From JAAZMI01 sp050948785 (GTDB lineage Bacteria > Bacillota > Dethiobacteria > DTU022 > UBA8154): DNA of 64,000 nt. The notes below the pieces were generated by a model that worked only from the letters and a program-made list of their open reading frames with translations, did not search any database and was not told where the DNA came from. Each line of letters opens with the position of its first letter. Positions within the stretch are counted from its first letter, which is position 1. The DNA lies in NCBI GenBank assembly GCA_050948785.1, contig JBMNEM010000002.1, forward strand, positions 1-64,000. Direction: 5' to 3'. Shown here piece by piece: positions 60,449 to 64,000 of the stretch. A program made the translations under genes and the position numbers.

Positions 60449-61234
60449 TTAGACTTCTTCCATCATTGCTTCCGCTGTTTCCTGCAGGTACAGCTTCCCG
60501 GAAGAGACAGCCAGCTCCAGAAGCTTTTTCCCTAAAATCTGCAGCTCTTTCTGCAGCAACATCTCCACTTCCGCTTCTTCCGATTCCAGCCGGCAGCTTC
60601 CCGGGGGGATCTTCTCGTCAGCCATTACTTCCAGCAGGACACCTTCTTTTAACAGCTCCCGCAGTCCGTAGAAGTTTTCCCGGCAGACTTTTTCATCCAG
60701 GGGATTAATCTTTATATTAACTTTTTGCCCGGCCGGAAGAACGTTCAGGCCCCGGGCGATCATTGCCAGGATACAGCGGGAATCCGTGCTCACTTTGTAA
60801 CCGAGGAGTTTTTCGGCAATGCCAAGGGCGATCCGGATAATCTCCGGTTCCGCTTCCGCCAGAATCTCCCGGCGTTCTCTACAGGCCTGTTCCAGAGTGT
60901 GGCGTGCTTCTTCCAGAAGCTTTTCGACCGCCTTTTCCCCCTGCCGGAAACCCTCCTGAAAGCCTTCCTCCCGGGCTTTTTCACCAAGAAGGCGGGCTTC
61001 TGCAACCGCCTCCGCCAGGATCTCCTGGCGGAGTTTCTCACCCTCTTCCCGAGCCCCGGTCAAAATTTCCTCCACCTGTTTAGCCTGCTCTGCTTCATCG
61101 ACAGCAGACACGGACAAGGAAGCGTCTTCCTGCCCGGCAGGCTCCGGAGAATTTTCCATCTTCAGGCGGGGATAGTAGGTTCTCCGGCCCTGAATATCCA
61201 AGCCGCGCAGTATTCTTCTAGATGACGATGGCAT
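60449..61234 (-). CDS. fliH: Flagellar export protein FliH
   Basis: A protein of about 261 residues. The central region, about 45-140, is a charged helix with repeated EGEKLRQEI / EEGFQEGFRQGEKA GxxxG-like units, followed by the globular FliH domain. It holds FliI in its inactive form. The frame starts at 61273, but ATG 61234 has GGGGAGGAG before it and overlaps fliG by 17 bases. Confidence 0.88.
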   Translation of the reverse strand: MPSSSRRILRGLDIQGRRTYYPRLKMENSPEPAGQEDASLSVSAVDEAEQAKQVEEILTGAREEGEKLRQEILAEAVAEARLLGEKAREEGFQEGFRQGEKAVEKLLEEARHTLEQACRERREILAEAEPEIIRIALGIAEKLLGYKVSTDSRCILAMIARGLNVLPAGQKVNIKINPLDEKVCRENFYGLRELLKEGVLLEVMADEKIPPGSCRLESEEAEVEMLLQKELQILGKKLLELAVSSGKLYLQETAEAMMEEV

Positions 61235-62228
61235 CTTCTCCTCCCCTTGAGATAATAATTTCACCGGTTTCATCCAGCCGCCGGATAATCTTCACAACGT
61301 GCTGCTGGGCTTCTTCGACCTCACGCAGCCGTACAGGGCCCATGAATTCCAGATCTTCCCTTAACATCTCTGCCGCACGCCTGGATATATTCCGGAAAAT
61401 GCGCTCCTTGACTTCATCACTGGCCCCCTTCAGAGCTTTGGCCAGATCCTTGCTGTCTACCTCCCGAATTACACGCTGGATTGAAGCATCGTCCAGGCTA
61501 ATAATATCCTCAAAAATAAACATACGCTGCCGGATCTCATCAGCCAACTCCGCGTCCTCTTTCTCCAGCTCCTCCAAAATAAGCTTTTCCGTCCCCCGGT
61601 CCACGCTGTTGAGAATGTTCACTACTGTTTCCAATCCCCCGGCTTGCGTAAAATCCTGCTGGAAAACAGTGGATAACTTCTCCTGGAGTACTGTTTCAAC
61701 CTCTTTTAAAATCTCCGGGGAAGTGTGCTCCATGAGGGCAATGCGGCGGGCAATATCAGCACGCAGTTCCTCCGGCAGATCTGAGAGAACTTCAGCCGCC
61801 TGCTGGGAATCCAGATAAGAGAGAATCAGCGCAATGGTCTGGGGATGCTCCCGGTTGATCATATTTACAAGCTGTCCGGGATCCGTATTGCGTACGAAAG
61901 TAAAGGGCCTGACCCGGACCTGCTCTTTAAGGCGTTTGATTAACTCCACAGCTTTATGCCGTCCCAGGGTCCTTTCCAGAAGCTCACGGGCATAATCCAC
62001 GCCGCCTTCCAGGACATACTGCTGGGCCTGGCTGAAAAGCAGGAATTCCTCCAAAACCGCATCGCGCACCTCTTTCCCGACGCGGTTTAAATTGGCAATC
62101 TCCATGGTAATACTCTCTATTTCCTGCTCTGTAAATTGTTTGAGAATGCGTGAGGAGAGCTCCGGCCCCAGAGCCAAAAGGGTCACCGCCACTTTTTTTT
62201 TCCCACTAAGCTTTTCCTCTCTGAGCAA
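61218..62228 (-). CDS. fliG: Flagellar motor switch protein FliG
   Basis: A 336-residue FliG. REHPQTIALILSYLDSQQAAEVLSDLP is the EHPQ motif of the middle domain. The C-terminal torque domain has FEDIISLDDASIQRVIREVDSKDLAKALKGASDEVKERIFRNISRRAAEML, with charged residues for MotA contact. The start is TTG at 62228, directly after AAGGGGGGG. It lies 158 bases after fliF. Confidence 0.95.
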   Translation of the reverse strand: MLREEKLSGKKKVAVTLLALGPELSSRILKQFTEQEIESITMEIANLNRVGKEVRDAVLEEFLLFSQAQQYVLEGGVDYARELLERTLGRHKAVELIKRLKEQVRVRPFTFVRNTDPGQLVNMINREHPQTIALILSYLDSQQAAEVLSDLPEELRADIARRIALMEHTSPEILKEVETVLQEKLSTVFQQDFTQAGGLETVVNILNSVDRGTEKLILEELEKEDAELADEIRQRMFIFEDIISLDDASIQRVIREVDSKDLAKALKGASDEVKERIFRNISRRAAEMLREDLEFMGPVRLREVEEAQQHVVKIIRRLDETGEIIISRGGEDAIVI

Positions 62229-62386
62229 AAAACCCCCCCTTATGATCTTTAATTCAGCTCAACTTTCTTTCCTGAATCTTACAGCAAACCTCAAGGCCAT
62301 CATGACGCACTGGCAACATAAATTTCTTGTCTTGCACCAGCAAAATTCCTTGCAGCGGATTTATATTTCAGGATAAAATCAAGCCG

Positions 62387-63961
62387 TTATTTTTCTGCCA
62401 TCCAGCTGCGCAGGACTGCCACGGCCACACCCAGATTGGTTTCGACAGCTTTTCGGGCACGTCCATGCAGCGTCTTTTCCGGAGGAATCCCCGGAAGGCC
62501 TTCCTCCTCTTCCTCTTGCTGCGCAAGGAGCTCCTCCAGGGAAGGACTTGCAGGCAGAGAAGCAAACTCCCGCTCCTCTAAATAGCGGCGCCGGGATCTC
62601 CGCAATAACAGCACCAAAATAAGGGCCAAGAGGACAGCGCCACAGGCAATCGCCACCATACGGTAATACTTTTCCTGACGCTCTTGTTCCTCCATTGCAG
62701 TAAAAACTGCCTCTGTTTCCTCCTCATGGCTGCGCTCAAAGCTCATTCCTTGAACGCTGATCTGATCCCCGCGCCCCTCATCAAAACCAATCGCTGCAGC
62801 GACAAGGTCATTAACCCTGGCAATCCTATCCTCAAGGAGGGAACCTTCACCGGCTGTATCCAAAACCACAGAGGTATGCATACGCAGCACCTTTCCCGGA
62901 GCGGCGATGGTTTTGAGCATACTCTCCCCTATTTCATAATTAACCGTTTCCTCCCGGCGCTCGGAACTGCTTTCCCCACCGGGAGCCACCCCGACATAAC
63001 CGGGGTAGTTGGCCTCCCCTACCTCCCCGCCCACAAAGCCGTCTCCCGTTGCACTTTCCTCCACAAGATGGGTACTGCGGGGGACGCCGCTTTCATCGTA
63101 AGTAATCACCGTCATTTCCCGGGCATCAAAATCCATCTCGACCGTCACCAAAGCCAGGGCTTTGCCGGGTCCAAAAACTCTCTCCACCATGCTCTGCACC
63201 CTGCGCTCCAGCTCGATCTCAAAATGACGCTTGACCTCCAACTGCCGGAGAGCTGCATCAGCCACCGCTTGATGTGAATCTGCAGGGGTCAGCGCGTCGT
63301 AGAGAATATTACCCTGGGAATCAATAACGGTAATATTTTCCGGCTGCAAGTTCTCCACACTGGAAGCCACCAGAAAAACGATACCCCGCACCTGTTTCTC
63401 CTCCAGGGCGACAAAGGGGTTTAACTTCAGGTAAATAGCGGCGGAAGGTTCCCCGCTTTCCCTTAAGAAAATACGGGGTTCAGGAAGAACCAGGTGCACT
63501 CTGGCCTGCAGAACGGCATCCAGGGAAGTGATCGTCCGCCGCAGTTCTTCCTGGAGGGCCCGCTGCATCTTCACCCGGCGTTCATAGTCGGTCATCCCCA
63601 GGCGCTCTTCATCAAAAAGCTCCAAACCCAAACCCTGGGCAAAAGGCATACCCTGGCCGGCCATTTCGATACGCAGCTCATCGGCCATTTCCTGGGGCAC
63701 CAGCAGCGTTGTGCCAAGGTTGTCCAGGTGGTAGGGCACCCCCCGTTCCTGTAAATGCTGCAGCAGAGGAGCAGCTTGGGCCGGTTCCAGATTATGGTAA
63801 AGGGTAACGTAGCGGGGCCGGTTGAAATACTGGAAGAAAAGCAGCAAAAAAACCAGTACTGCAGCCGTAATCACAATAAAAACAACCTGGCGGGGGCGGC
63901 TTAATTCCTGCCAGCGCCCGAGCAAACGATTGATTTTTGCTCTTTGTCCTTCCGGGGCCAT
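62387..63961 (-). CDS. fliF: Flagellar MS-ring protein FliF
   Basis: A protein of 524 residues. Two membrane helices flank the large periplasmic-type region: VVFIVITAAVLVFLLLFFQ at about 26-44, and VAIACGAVLLALILVLLL near 435-455. Ring-building domains contain AQGLGLELFDEERLGMTDYERRVKMQRALQEELRRTI. The C-terminal tail binds FliG. ATG at 63961 has AGAGGTG before it. fliE should lie beyond the right edge. Confidence 0.95.
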   Translation of the reverse strand: MAPEGQRAKINRLLGRWQELSRPRQVVFIVITAAVLVFLLLFFQYFNRPRYVTLYHNLEPAQAAPLLQHLQERGVPYHLDNLGTTLLVPQEMADELRIEMAGQGMPFAQGLGLELFDEERLGMTDYERRVKMQRALQEELRRTITSLDAVLQARVHLVLPEPRIFLRESGEPSAAIYLKLNPFVALEEKQVRGIVFLVASSVENLQPENITVIDSQGNILYDALTPADSHQAVADAALRQLEVKRHFEIELERRVQSMVERVFGPGKALALVTVEMDFDAREMTVITYDESGVPRSTHLVEESATGDGFVGGEVGEANYPGYVGVAPGGESSSERREETVNYEIGESMLKTIAAPGKVLRMHTSVVLDTAGEGSLLEDRIARVNDLVAAAIGFDEGRGDQISVQGMSFERSHEEETEAVFTAMEEQERQEKYYRMVAIACGAVLLALILVLLLRRSRRRYLEEREFASLPASPSLEELLAQQEEEEEGLPGIPPEKTLHGRARKAVETNLGVAVAVLRSWMAEK

Positions 63962-64000
63962 AATTTACACCTCTGGGGATGAGAAATAGTTGTGCAAAAA

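Overview
The window reads as chromosome from a Gram-positive, endospore-forming, motile anaerobe of the class Clostridia. The evidence is the Bacillus-like gene order glmU-prs-ctc-pth-fin-mfd, an alpha/beta-type spore protein (SASP), a GerMN lipoprotein, the anti-sigma-F gene fin, a B. subtilis-style fla/che operon (fliY, cheC, cheD, sigD), and a tungstate transporter of the kind found in formate- or aldehyde-oxidising anaerobes. No rRNA, tRNA or CRISPR array was seen. Genus-level assignment is not possible from reading alone.

Region 1 (1-8.35 kb) is an accessory defence island. On the minus strand lie a SNF2-type helicase, a DUF4391 protein and a type III-like DNA methyltransferase (Mod) cut by the window edge. 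Next to them is the wreck of a second, related locus: a 3' tail of another DUF4391 gene, an AbrB/RelE-type toxin-antitoxin pair and a frameshifted Res nuclease tail. This wreck is bracketed by two copies of an Rpn-type PD-(D/E)XK nuclease element, one full and one internally deleted.

Region 2 (8.4-11.8 kb) holds an NAD-dependent epimerase, a GerMN lipoprotein, and a DUF881/DUF1290 pair related to genes near ftsA/sbp in Bacillus. Region 3 (11.9-17.8 kb) is a tungstate/molybdate island: a Mop molbindin, tupC-tupB-tupA with an intrinsic terminator between tupA and tupB, a long structured tupA leader, a MOT1-type oxyanion transporter and a ModE-like regulator fused to a TupA-like binding domain. 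Region 4 (17.8-29.4 kb) is housekeeping: a small holin-like protein, a 52-residue CxxC protein, mfd, fin, pth, ctc, prs, glmU, a sugar-nucleotidyltransferase-like gene, ispE, a nicotinate phosphoribosyltransferase and a SASP.

Region 5 (29.9-64 kb) is one long minus-strand flagellar and chemotaxis operon, read from the right edge: fliF-fliG-fliH-fliI-fliJ-fliK-flgD-(TIGR02530)-flgE-motA-motB-fliL-fliN-fliO-fliP-fliQ-fliR-flhB-flhA-flhF-flhG-pilZ-sigD-DUF6115-flgF-flgG-fliM-fliN-fliY-cheW-cheA-cheY-cheC-cheD-cheR-mcp. Most genes overlap or nearly touch. Points of interest include fliM, whose only sensible start is CTG; FlhB, with NPTA in place of NPTH; four SpoA-domain switch proteins; and a GTCCCC-type repeat family that brackets cheR-mcp in inverted orientation.
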